From the NCBI GenBank assembly GCA_035048815.1, contig JAUCBN010000043.1, forward strand, positions 501,001-565,000: DNA of 64,000 bases, read 5' to 3'. Positions within the stretch are counted from its first letter, which is position 1, and every line of letters begins with the position of its first letter. The position numbers were made by a program, and so were the translations under genes. The stretch is from Abelmoschus esculentus. Taxonomy: Eukaryota > Streptophyta > Magnoliopsida > Malvales > Malvaceae. This document shows positions 46,401 to 57,915 of the stretch, piece after piece. Under the pieces are notes generated by a model. That model did not search any database and was not told the origin of the DNA. It worked only from the letters and a program-made list of their open reading frames with translations.

Positions 46401-49066
46401 GCTATTGACTTTGAATATGCAAAAGATGGTGAACTCACTGTGATATCAAATGGTGCTCCCAAAAAAGCCTTTAAGTTTGATGCTGTTTTTGGCCCTCAAG
46501 CTGAGCAATGTAATGTCATGACTTATAGCTGCTTTGGACATAAAACAATTGTAATATGGGCTTATGTTTACATTTCTTCTTTTATTCAGCTGATGTTTTT
46601 CAAGACACAGCCCCATTTGCTACCTCGGTTCTAGATGGCTTCAATGTCTGCATTTTCGCTTATGGGCAGACAGGGACTGGGAAAACTTTTACAATGGAAG
46701 GTACAAAAGAAGCTCGTGGAGTAAATTTTAGGACTCTTGAGGAATTGTTTCGCATAATCAATGAGCGAAAGAAGTTCTGTCGATATGAGATATCTGTCAG
46801 TGCCTTAGAAGTCTACAATGAGCAGATTAGAGATTTACTGGTGTCAGGCTCTCAGCAAGGCACAATGACAAAAAGGTATGGAATCTGTATAAGATTTTTT
46901 TTTTTCATTTTCAGTTCACTTTTCAAGAGTAATAAAATTAAGAGACAATCTAGATGAGATATCAACCTGCATCAAAGATACAAGATTGTGTGATTGTGCC
47001 TGAAGAAATTCTTGGGAACTTTCAAATGGCTAAAATCCTTTTACATTGATGTGGCTCATTGTAGACTTGAAGTAAGACAGGTGGGTGAAGGAATGCACCA
47101 TGTACCGGGTCTAGTTGAAGCACATGTAAACAACATGAATGAGGTGTGGGAGGTCTTACAAACCGGCAGTAATGCAAGGGCTGTTGGCTCAACCAATGCG
47201 AACGAGCATAGCAGCAGATCACACTGGTCCGACGATCAAAATTTATAAACTATTTTGGTTCATATTGCACCAAATGTCTTTAAATGGAATTAAAATTGTG
47301 GCTTACGGATCTCTCTCGATGCAGCCTACATTGTGTGATGGTTAAGGGAGAGAATTTGTTGAATGGGGAATGCACAAAAAGCAAGCTATGGTTGGTGGAC
47401 CTAGCAGGAAGTGAACGAGTAGCAAAAACCGATGTGCTCGGTGAAAGACTAAAGGAAACTCAAAATATCAACAGATCTTTGTCTGCACTTGGTGATGTCA
47501 TATCTGCTCTTGCTACTAAAAGCCCCCATATTCCTTTCAGGTTACAAAAGACACTGAGATGAATACTTCTCTAAACTCTTAAGAACGTCAAAATTCATAG
47601 GTTTAAACTCGACTGCACTTTAATCATGCAGGAACTCAAAGCTTACACATTTGCTTCAAGACTCTTTAGGTGCATTTCTTTCTTCATTGCCTATGGTGAA
47701 ATTATCCTGATACGATGAAAAAATCCGATGATAAGGTTTGTGTTTGTTATAGGAGGGGATGCAAAGACGCTCATGTTTGTGCAAATCAATCCCAATGAGA
47801 ATGACCTTGGTGAGACCCTATGTTCTCTGAACTTTGCGAGTAGAGTTAGAGGGATAGAGTTGGGTCCGGCTAAGAAGCAAATGGACACCTCGGAACTTCT
47901 GAGATGGAAACAGATGGTGCAACCAAAAACTTATTGGCAATATTTTCAAGCTTATCTTGTCATTTTGATGTTACTAATAACATTTTGTTTTTTTGGTACT
48001 CTCAAAGGTTGAGAAATCAAAGCAAGACTTGAAGATTAAAGATATGCAAATCAGGAACATGGAGGACACAATTCATGGATTAGACTTGAAGATGAAGAAT
48101 AAAGACCTTAAAAACAAGAACTTGCAAGAAAAGGTATTATTGATTATAAAAAAATGAAATATATTCAATTTTTAAGTAATGGGACTCTTTTATTGGTCCT
48201 CATCATTTGCTTTTTTCCAGGTGAAAGAACTAGAGTCACTGTTACTCGTTGAGAGGAAACTAGCACGTCAGCATGTTGATACAAGGATAGCTGAACAGCA
48301 GCAGCAGCAGCAACAAATGAAACAGCAGAATGACGAGAATAATAGTAATAATTTAGCGATAAGACCACCGTTAGCAACTCGGCTTTTGGGAGCTAACAAG
48401 AATCCGATTGAAGTTAAAAATGGTACATTGGTGAAAGATCAAGTAAACCTTACTTTTCCGCTTACAGAGACTAGCTCCAGGCCTTCTGTACCTCTTTGTG
48501 TAACCGATGGTTCCATCAAGCATGTCGATCCAGTGGAAAAAGAAAACAATCCCGAGGTTGCTGAACAACTGCGATTACCGAGGAGAACCGGAAGAGCCTC
48601 GATGTGCCCAACAATATGTAGATTGCCACTATCCTCAGCTCCGAGGCGCAACTCTTTAATACCATTGCCAAGTATCCCTTCCTCAGCGCAGCTTGCACAA
48701 CCAGTTCTTCCATTTCCATCCCAACCAGATATAAAAGAAGAAGTAGACGAGTTTATACCAGAACAAACCATAAGCAACAGTCCTAAGCCAATGAAAAGTG
48801 GGAGTAAGAAGCTGAGCGGCATATTGAGACGAAGCCTTCAAAAGAAAGTTCAGCTAAAGTCACCAAGGCAGCAACATTTGACAAGAGGTTTAAATGTGGG
48901 GACAGAAAGGGTTCGAGTTTCGATAGGAAGTCGAGGGAGAACGGCTGGTAGAGTACTGGTGGGCAATGGTAGAAAAGGAGGAATCAAGGAAACTCAGCAT
49001 AAACAAAACCAGAAGGAAAAGGAGAGAGCATGGAATATTGGAACAGCTGGGAGGACTGCAATCTAA
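43452..49066 (+). CDS. Kinesin-14 with N-terminal malectin-like domain
   Basis: Microtubule motor, expected to be minus-end-directed. Exons: 43452-43680, 43781-43849, 43959-44027, 44122-44696, 44780-44948, 45305-45372, 45469-45679, 45774-45850, 45938-46037, 46148-46246, 46333-46509, 46590-46875, 47065-47226, 47325-47540, 47632-47669, 47753-47916, 48008-48133, 48221-49066 (1226 residues). Order: a disordered N-terminus with two near-identical 23-residue exons, then a malectin-like domain (about 226-370, starting INAGCLKAIKFDGV). A coiled coil follows (about 400-550), then the kinesin-14 neck GNIRVFCRCRPL and the motor (about 556-890). The motor has P-loop GQTGTGKT, switch I SSRSH and switch II LVDLAGSER. 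The tail of about 280 residues has a poly-Gln run and is basic at the end. It matches the MDKIN/KIN-14 (At1g72250/At2g22610) type from memory. All nucleotide-binding motifs are intact. Confidence 0.93.
43737..44040 (+). repeat. Tandem duplication of one kinesin exon with its intron
   Basis: Exon 43781-43849 and exon 43959-44027 are both 69 nt. Both start ctgatgt, share agtcgcaaagctc/aatcgcaaagctc and acttagagaaattga, and are preceded by nearly identical intron ends (cttgatctaaattaa.tttggg.tttttgtttttag). The offset is 178 bp. Each copy adds 23 residues in frame. Confidence 0.85.
48296..48320 (+). repeat. CAG/CAA repeat encoding poly-Gln in the kinesin tail
   Basis: A run of CAG then CAA codons (QQQQQQQQ) in the last exon; likely length-polymorphic. 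Confidence 0.8.
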
Positions 49067-49414
49067 TAGGCTTAAGATTCATATTTATTTTCCGATGTAC
49101 AGTTGAATATGTATTCCTTTTGTTGCCTTGCATAGGCAACAACTAAAAAAATTGAAGTGTGTAGGCTCTGCTTAGATGATGATGATCATCTGAGTTGGAT
49201 TCTTGTGATTGCTAATCTTAAACGGATTGTTTTCAATTATGTGATTTTCTAAATGCTTGATAATCTTGTATTATAATTTAAATAGTTAAGAGTAACTAAA
49301 ATAATATCATTAAAGCTAAATTCAAATCTTGTAATATCTGATTCTGAAGCAAAACCTTAATTATTATGATTATAAACATAATTATACTCGTTAGAGTTAC
49401 TCTAAGTTTTTGTT
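49067..49414. other. Short intergenic region between convergent genes
   Basis: 348 nt separate the stop codons of the kinesin (+) and the WAG kinase (-). The two 3' UTRs probably lie close together or overlap here. Confidence 0.6.
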
Positions 49415-50689
49415 TTAACTTCTCATCATTAAACTATCGAGTCCTTTCCAAAACCATCGCCGACGACTCACACGCCCGGCGTGCACCCTTTTGGTCACCG
49501 TCCAACCCGCCACTGCCGGCGGTTTGCACTGCCTAATTAACGGCCACTTCACCCCATCAAAAAACGGGTGCCGTTTAATATCCTGCGCACCCTTGGTGCA
49601 TCCTAGCCTCTTGTTAGGGTCTTTTACCAACAGTTTCTCGATCAAATCCTTTGCCTCCGAAATCCCCGCTTCCGCCACGTGGAGGAATTTCATTTGTCTA
49701 CTACTCGAAACTATGTTCCGAAGCGTAACATCGTTACTGGCACCCTTAAACGGCGTCGCCCCATACAGTAACTCGTAAATGAACACTCCGAACGCCCACC
49801 AATCAACGCTGTTACCGTGCCCTTCGCCGGAGACAACCTCCGGTGCCAAATACTCGTGTGTCCCCACGCATGAACGAGAAAACGCAGTCACGGGCTCAGC
49901 CACAAATTCTGGAACGACCACTTCGTCGTCGTCATCCGTTCCAACCGCGGAACCAAAACAACCGCCACTGGAGAAACGATTCCGTATCCGGCAGCGGAGG
50001 AGATTAACGGTAGGAAACACGTCGGCAACGAAAGACAAATCGAAGTCCGACAACATTATATGCCCGTCATCACGTAACAATACGTTCTCGGGTTTGAGAT
50101 CTCTGTAAACGATCCCCAAGGCATGCAAATACTCCAAAGCAACCAAGACCTCCGCCGCGAAAAACCTGACCGCCGGCAAAGAAAACCGCTTCCCGGTCTG
50201 TCTACGTAGAAGAGAATGAAGGTCTCCTTTGGGGCAAAAATCAATAAGGAAACAAGTATAGTGAGAAGCTTCAATATGCGCATAAAGCGTCGGAAGAAAC
50301 GGATGGTTCAACATGGATAGGATTTTCCCCTCCGTTTCAACGTGGTAAAGTTTCTTGCTGTTCAACAATTCTCTGTCGATTACTTTCAGAGCGAAAGTGG
50401 CGTCGTCGTGGTCTTTAAGCTGACAGAGGAAGACTCTACCGTGGTTTCCAGTACCCAAATGGCGGATAAGCTTAAGGTGGCTGAGTTGGATGTTTCCGTC
50501 GGCGGCTGCTTTAATGGCTGCAAAACGAGGGTCCCATCTGTTATGGTGAAGAGTTGGAGTATTAGATGGAGATTCATAGGAGCTGAAACTGGAACGAGCA
50601 CCGGAGGAAAGGGAGGTTTCGTTGGAACTGGTGGAAGTGAAGCTGAAGTGGATATGATCTGCGTTGGGTAAATAATCTTCTCCGCCCAT
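49415..50689 (-). CDS. WAG: AGC VIII Ser/Thr kinase, WAG1/WAG2 type (PINOID family)
   Basis: Plasma-membrane-associated kinase of the PINOID/WAG group, which phosphorylates PIN auxin carriers and so sets the direction of auxin flow. One intronless frame of 424 residues. The Ser-rich N-terminus (FTSTSSNETSLSSG) resembles WAG proteins. The glycine loop GTGNHGRV is near 79-86, the lysine in ALKVID near 102, and the catalytic loop YRDLKPEN has Asp 197. The magnesium motif is DFD (215-217) in place of DFG, as in plant AGC VIII kinases. An insertion of about 55 residues (rich in Arg, Gly, Cys and acidic residues) precedes CVGTHEYLAPE. The C-terminal tail is basic and lacks an FxxF-type hydrophobic motif. 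The ATG sits just downstream of a TATA box. No defect is visible. Confidence 0.93.
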   Translation of the reverse strand: MGGEDYLPNADHIHFSFTSTSSNETSLSSGARSSFSSYESPSNTPTLHHNRWDPRFAAIKAAADGNIQLSHLKLIRHLGTGNHGRVFLCQLKDHDDATFALKVIDRELLNSKKLYHVETEGKILSMLNHPFLPTLYAHIEASHYTCFLIDFCPKGDLHSLLRRQTGKRFSLPAVRFFAAEVLVALEYLHALGIVYRDLKPENVLLRDDGHIMLSDFDLSFVADVFPTVNLLRCRIRNRFSSGGCFGSAVGTDDDDEVVVPEFVAEPVTAFSRSCVGTHEYLAPEVVSGEGHGNSVDWWAFGVFIYELLYGATPFKGASNDVTLRNIVSSSRQMKFLHVAEAGISEAKDLIEKLLVKDPNKRLGCTKGAQDIKRHPFFDGVKWPLIRQCKPPAVAGWTVTKRVHAGRVSRRRWFWKGLDSLMMRS

Positions 50690-50736
50690 GGCTGATGAGC
50701 TTAGAGCTTAAGGGTAAGGATTATTCCATGTGATTT

Positions 50737-50747
50737 CTATATATAGA
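50737..50747 (-). promoter_or_regulatory. TATA box of the WAG-type kinase gene
   Basis: CTATATATAGA on the minus strand, about 50 nt before the ATG at 50689. The expected 5' leader is therefore very short (about 20-30 nt). A (GA)n run at 50750-50766 lies just upstream. Confidence 0.55.
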
Positions 50748-50769
50748 CTGGAGAGAGAGAGAGAGAGCT

Positions 50770-51979
50770 CGGTTGACTAAATATTACTATCAACATATGC
50801 TGTCTGTCTGCTCCTTGCATGCTGAACCTGTTCTTTCAACCCACTCGGCCACTATGTGTATACCCCAAAGTCATTCCCCCCAACATGAAGAATCATTGAT
50901 TACGAAAAAGGAACTAACTACTACATCACTTTGAAATTTAAAATTCTTTTAAAAAACTTTTTTATGTTTTGATAATTGTTAATCAATATTCTCCACAATT
51001 GATCTTTGAAATTTAAAACCTATAAAGATTCTGATTTCTGAACGGGTGTCAGTCAACTATAGGTATATTATTCCCCTTCTAAGAAGATATTGTTTGGCGG
51101 TGATTAAGCTTGTGAGACTATGAGAGAAGAACAAGTGGTAGGATATCAAAAATTTTTAATAGGTTCGGATCTAGAAATTTTATAAAGAGTATAAACTATC
51201 AAGAAGATATGTTAGAAATGTAGGAGTATAAAATTATAAAAGTTTAAAATATAAAATTAAATTATTAATATAAAATATTAAAAAATTTAAGATTTTAAGG
51301 TGTACGACTGCCTTCGTACTATTCCCTAGAGTGCTGAGCGTTTTCATTATCTACAGAATGTTAAGACAGATGCTGTGAACGACTTTTGAAAACATTTCCT
51401 TTTGGTTCATGGTAAGGATTTTGTTGATGTTGGACTTTGTTCAGAGGTTTAGCATATTCGATTAAGAAAATTTTGTGAAATATTATTCGTGAAATACATA
51501 TTTTGTGGGTTGATAGAATACATACTAAATATTATGTAAATACATAAAATTAAGAAAATGTTGGACTTTGTTCAGTGATTTTTTTTTCCTTAAAAATCTT
51601 CTTATTTTCACCGACATACTCGTAGATAAATAGACTTAAAGAACTAAATATAAAAGAAATTTGGATAAATAACATAATTAAGTAGTGATAGTAGTGGAAG
51701 AATGTTTCATACATTATGATAAAATATACAAGTAGATCGATTTTGATCCAGATTTTCGCAGCAAAAGCTTCAATCCATGGCTAGAAAAGACCAACCCCAG
51801 TTTCCACCTTCATTCCATCTTCAAATTTGATGATAATTTAGCCATCTTGATGATCAATCCATCTTCTCTTTTTTGCTTCCACCTTCAAACACCATAACCC
51901 TCCATTGTTGGAAGAATGATAGATGTTCTCTTCTGTCGAAAAGCGGAGAAAATTCTTCGTAAAATGCATTTTTGGATTC
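50770..51979. other. Intergenic region
   Basis: WAG promoter side, then AT-rich DNA. From about 51740 it includes the DnaJ gene 3' UTR. No gene is seen. Confidence 0.45.
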
Positions 51980-54900
51980 TCAGGTCGAAGATCTTTGCCA
52001 TTGCTTTTTGCTTTTCTTCTGAGGCAACTTAAACGGACTCCAGCTCTTTCTGCGTTTAGAGGTTTCGCAAAAGAGGCCGGATGCCAAGGCCTGCTGAAGC
52101 CATAACTCGAATTCTTCTTCGTCTTCATCGATCATTTCAGCATCCAAGTCCCAAGGATATCGGCTTGACTTTGATCTTTGGGTCTTCTCTAAACCAACCA
52201 TGTTTACATGGAAGCTAGGCCGATGCGTGTTCAGTCTACATGCCATTCCCTGCAACCACCATTCAGTAAGGTCTATAACTGTTAGGTACATCAAGATAAA
52301 ACAGGAAAGGAGGCCGAACATTCTCATTTCAAATGATTGGAGTTGAATCATGTAACTAGCAAGCCAGCTCACACACATGATACACACACACAAACTGACG
52401 CATTCATGCACATGCATGTTTTACGTGCAACATGAACCACTGACCTGACAGATAGCCCATTCTGAAACATCGAAGATCTTGCTCTCGGCGCAGACAAAAG
52501 CACGTGGTATTTCCACCTATAAGAGGGGAAGTAAACATAATAAACAGCTAAGTTTAAGGAAAGAAAGGGACCAAAGTTCCACCATTTTGAGAAAGCGTGA
52601 TGTTAACTTGAATGACACGAATATCGTCCTCAGGGGTCTTCCCTTTATTAAGTAGCCATTTAGCTAAAATGTGAGCAGTGAAAATTAATATGGCTAAGAT
52701 TAGATGGGTTTATTCATGATTAAAGGCTAAAAAAGGTAAGTGTGCCGTCATACCAATAACATTATGGCTAAAGCAAATTGTCAATTTAATAGTAAAAATT
52801 ATCGACACTGGCTTAAAAACATTGCACAACTTGATAATCATACCAGATTTAGTTGGAATGATCAATGCAGTAAATCAAATGGATTGAGCTTTTTTGCACC
52901 AACGAGAAAGGAGCTTACCTTCTGAGGCCTATCAAATACCAAGGAACCTTTATACTCAACCCATCCATCTCCATCTTTGGCTTGATGATATTGGCAGCAA
53001 TCCTGTAGCCAAAACTAATCTCAGAAATTTATGAAATGCGTGCATTTAGGGCTAATGAAATATATATATAATAGTGGTTACAATTTTGATTAAAACTTTC
53101 ATGTTTAAGACTTAGTCCGTTCCAAGTAAAAGAAGTTACACATTTCAAAAGATTGGATTTGCCAAATAGAAAGCAGGGAAGTCTGACCTGACACCACCTA
53201 GCCTTGGCCTTGTTCCTATTCGTGCACACCCATATATGTGAATTACCACACTTGGTGCATTGTATACGCCTCGATTCTTCAGAGCGATGATCTGAAGTAG
53301 ATTGCTGAAAGGAGAGTATGTTGAAAGCTATTAGTTTACACGAGGACCCAGCATCATTAAACTGATAAGGAATCACATCAATTTGCCTAAAAATCCAGAG
53401 CATTGAACAATTATATAATATACGAAACAGCAAGAGAGCAAAACTGAGTCATAAGACTTGTGAAGCTAGATTCAAAGTTCCAAAAAATTTGCATATTATC
53501 TCTATTACACGTAAGTACTTTGCAACTTTCACAGAAGCGAAAGAAGTAATGCAAGAAAAATGAAAATGAGCGATATAAAATCAGAACTACCTGCTGTGAA
53601 GAGCTATGGGACTTTTGACAGACACTCCTCATCTTGGATTCTTCCTTTCTCAATTGCTCATCATAGTCCCTCTTCTTTACGGAATCAGAAAGGACCTACA
53701 AATCCATACCAATGGCAGCTGTGTAAAGAAGCCATAATTTCTCCAATCCTTGAAGGTGTTCAACTTTCATTTGAGATGATCGGAACTCAGAACGAAAAAT
53801 CAAGCCAAGACAATAACAATAACAGCGAGAACATAGTTACTCACCTCATAAGCACACTGAAGTTTCTTAAATGATTCACTAGCTAAAGGACTTCCCATAT
53901 TCTTATCGGGATGTACAAGCATGGCCTGTCAAAATAGAATTCCCAGAAAATATATCGAGAAAATTAGGGTATACTAAAAAATGGAAAACAGAAGGCTAAT
54001 GACGATTCCCTTCGAGAAGGAAAATAAAATAAGTATATCTTCCCTTCCGTACTAGACAATTCACTACTCTAAAATGGTTCTCGCCTAACATTAATAACTG
54101 ATTGTGGAAATAAATTATCAGAAGCAAATGCTAAAATAGCAAACATATCCTAATATAATATCAATTGAAATAAAAAGGAGAAGCATTCCTCTGTTTTTGT
54201 TATGCTTTAATACTTTTACTGAAATAAGTGCAGATGCCCTAGTTAGATATTTAGACAAATCAAACGTGTAATGCTTCTTTCAGGATAGCATCTACCTTTT
54301 TACGGTATTCCTTTTTGAGGATTCCAGCATCAATTTTTAGGTGACGAGGGAACCCCAATGCTTCATAATGATTCGTGCTATTCATTATTCTTTTCATTTC
54401 ATCATTCGAACCCGTTTCTTCCTTGACCACCCTTTTTGCAGTGAACTCCTTTTGGTTTATAACTGATGTAGTAGCAGATTTGCTCGATGACTTGCATTGA
54501 TGCACCTTCTTAGGTTCATCGGTGGGAATAGAGTATTCACAATGTCCAGGTAAATCATCTTCCATAACCGATTTGGGTTCTTTTTGTTCTTCAAAATGAG
54601 TGTTTTCACTTGCATTATCGAAACACTGGAGCAAATAACTCATCATGTTGTTCGATAAAAAAGCAAGGTTTATTGATAGAAAAACGCCATGCCACCCTAC
54701 TCGAACTTTGACGCAATAAACAGAGTATGCAGTCGCTATTAAAACTATTAATCGCGCATGACTTAAGGAGAACAAATAACCTGCAAAGAGATATCATCTT
54801 CTAAGATCATAAAACAAGAGAGGCAGTCAAAGCAGATGAAATGTAAATACAATTAAGCCCATCAAACATATATGCATTCCTTATGTCTTCCACTATTCCT

Positions 54901-56424
54901 ACAGATTCCTGTAATTTATTTTCCTCAGATACAAAAAGACATGTAGGTTCATACATGTACAAGCTCGAAGAAACCAAAACCGTAATCCATTTTATAAGGC
55001 TTAAGGTGGATAATTATGGAAAAATAAACATTCTCATTTTTGGCAACTATTTCACAAACAGAAAACATATGACAAGCTACTATTGTGGATGTCATCGACA
55101 ACATAGACCAATCCCGTATTTTATGCGGATATGAAAATGAAATAAGAAAAAAGTACGAAAACTATATTACTGACAGGGAAAATTCATTCAATAGGGTAAG
55201 AAACAAGTCATACCTCCAACTATGAAAAGTGCTCCGGTTATCCAAAAGTTAGCATACATCCATAATACCAATATGGCGAAGAGTCCTACAATAAAGAGGC
55301 CAGGCGTGTAACCTAAGTACTGAACAGCAGCTCCGGCAGCTACCTGAAACAAATGACACCAAATTATAAGAGCATCATTCTTAAATTTCTAATCGCAAAT
55401 TATAAGTAGATAAGATTGATGCCACAAAGTAAACTAAGTTGGAATGGAAAGTGTAAATACACCATAACTCTAACAACAACCTAAACATCACTAAGTTTAG
55501 CTGAACTTCATTTATATTTTCCACCATTAACAACCTCCTACAACCTTTGCTCCTCCAATTACATGTCCAGTTATCACTGGAAAGAAAACACTACAATACA
55601 GAATAGCATAACTTTCTAGGGTGGAAAAGGGAATTTTTAACTTCCGAGACCACGGTTGTGGGCTTGTGGCAGATGTAGTGCAAGCTATGGCTAATGCAAT
55701 ATAAAGTGTTCGAAAAAACTTCAATAACACTCCACACACTAGTATACACTATGCAGACAGATTTATGCATAAGGATATCATCCAAGGATCTAGGAATCAA
55801 GTTAATTATCATACAAAAGCATTTCAACATCTCTTACAAGAACTTCAGGGTATGATTTCAAATCAACAGTTCAGCGATGAGTACAACCGTAAGATTCTAA
55901 AAACGAAACTTCTAGGCTAAATCCAAGCATCTTTGCCAAGAATCTAACCTCTAACACATTAATTCAAATGAAAGAAATTCCAAAGATAAATCAAGGTTGA
56001 CAAACATAAAATCAACAATCAACTTGAAAAATGTCCAAAGATAATAAAGACGAAATAAAAACACAACCGAAAAGATTTCAATAGAATGAAACTGATACAT
56101 TACCATACTCAAAAGCACATAAAGCAAGCAAGACATGGAAGTCAGGCTGAGGAAACAGCTCCACATTATGACAAGCAACGAAGCTGGACCTAATTGAATA
56201 CATGACTGAAACCCTCTCACCAAACAATCTTTCCAATAAACCAAAACCAACCTCGAAAGCTTGCAGAAACCAACCCATCCACTACAAACCATAGGCCAGT
56301 GCCTCTCCATTAACAACCCCATTTTATCCCTACACCAAGCAGCAGCTGTTTCCGCCTTGGAATAAACATGTTTCTGAGATTCCAACCATTTCCAACCCTG
56401 CTTAAAAAGCCCTATATCCTCCAT
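51980..56424 (-). CDS. Membrane-anchored DnaJ (HSP40) with Jiv90 domain, DNAJC14-like
   Basis: Co-chaperone, probably ER-membrane-bound, that stimulates an HSP70 through its J domain. Exons in transcript order: 56104-56424, 55214-55343, 54296-54780, 53845-53925, 53591-53695, 53188-53304, 52919-53002, 52445-52516, 51980-52249 (554 residues). The N-terminus has a hydrophilic stretch and then three hydrophobic segments (about 76-106, 115-147 and 155-175). An acidic linker leads to the J domain (about 285-352) with HYEALGF, KKEYRKK and the HPDKN loop. The Jiv90 region follows (about 375-465), with CTKCGNSHIW and WCQDCCQYH cysteines and WAICQGM. The basic C-terminus is KKSKKQWQRSST. The gene is compact in exons but has long first introns. 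No membrane or HPD defect is seen. Confidence 0.9.
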
Positions 56425-56959
56425 CGCCTAAATTTTAAACCTTTGGATCCACCCTCGAAAAAGGATCAAATTTTCACTATGAAAATGGAGAAAGGAAAAA
56501 TACCCATTTTCAGGGATTGAAGTTTAGAGGAACTAAAACACACCCATTTGTTCATTTCATTCCTTAAATTTAAGAAAATAAAAAAAATACCCATCAAAGG
56601 GAAAGCAGTTGAGAGAGTAAAATCGATCACGCAGGGTCCATTCAACCCCAAAAAATTTTGCTTCACATGAAAGCTAGGAGAAAAAAAAAGGGGGGGTTTA
56701 AAAGAAAAAGGACAAAAGATTGAAGCAAATTATGCCCCTTCGTTTTTACTCTGGAAAACTGAGACTAAATGCAAAAACTAAAAAAGAAAGCACAGTAAAG
56801 CAAATGATTAGGTCAGTTGAGTTGGGTGGAGGTGACTAAAAGCTAAGTAAATTAAATTAAAAATGAATAAATTTTGGTGGTTTTCATTTTGGTTATGAAA
56901 CCGTAACACAAAAACCTAATACAAACATAAACAGATCATCTTATTTTTAATGGTTTTGT

Positions 56960-57915
56960 TTTTTCAGTGAGTGCTCGTGAAAAAGATGGTCTGCTCTGAA
57001 TTGAAAAGAAAAGTTGGAAAAAGACAGGGAGATGAAAAAGAACGAGTTAACTCTGTTTCTGACTCGGGTAAACTCCAACTCAAACCAGTATGAAAGGAAG
57101 GATCATTCATTAGACATTAGAAATTTTTTTGTTTGTTCATAATTATTCATTACAACATTAGACAAAAACCAGAGGGATTTAGGACCCACTTGTGCTTTAA
57201 CATTATGAATTACAAACATGAGATTGAGACATTGAGATGCTCCTGTCATGTTCTTCTTCTGTTCATAATTTTTTAAAACTTTATTATTTTTATTAATGAG
57301 AATAAGATGACATGTTTATGTATTGGGATAAGCTATGAATTAGACGTTTTTTTTTTCACTTTGATATTAATTTTTTTAAAAATTAATTAATTCCAAAATA
57401 ACTAAATTAATAAAGTTAAAAAGATAAAAGGACAAATTTTTTCATGTCAATCTGATTATAATATAAGATAGAAAGATTAATTGTTGTAGCCAACCGACAG
57501 GTAGGTTGCAATTTATGGTAGAAGGATATGCCTTCATTTAATCATTAATTTATTGATGTACTATTTTTAGTTTTAAGAATTTAATGTTTTAAATATATCA
57601 AATTTATGACACCCTGATATTAAATAGGTACGAGTCTTTTAATTTAAGTGTTAACAAAACGGTTATTTATCTAAAGGCCATAAGTTCAATAACCAATAAT
57701 GTTAACAAAGATTAAGCATTGATTAACTCTGCAAAAATTTGTTTGTTAAACCAAAGTGACGAAACATGATAACATTTACAAGAGCTCAGTTTCGTCTATT
57801 TTCACCAAATACAAGAACAAACACTATTGTACAATTTACAAACTGACAAAGCTTCAAAACAAATCCAAATTTAGGATAAAAATGAATAAATTTCGACAAT
57901 GGTTCCTGTCGATGT
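56960..57915. other. Intergenic region
   Basis: Upstream of the DnaJ gene and downstream of the CRPK1-like gene. AT-rich with no gene visible. Confidence 0.45.

Noticed and set aside
49491..50671. Several plus-strand frames opposite the WAG-type kinase
   Set aside because: They are antisense shadows of a GC-richer intronless gene.
55527..55830. Minus-strand frames within the first intron of the DnaJ gene
   Set aside because: No motif and no splice support. They lie in intronic sequence between two well-supported exons.
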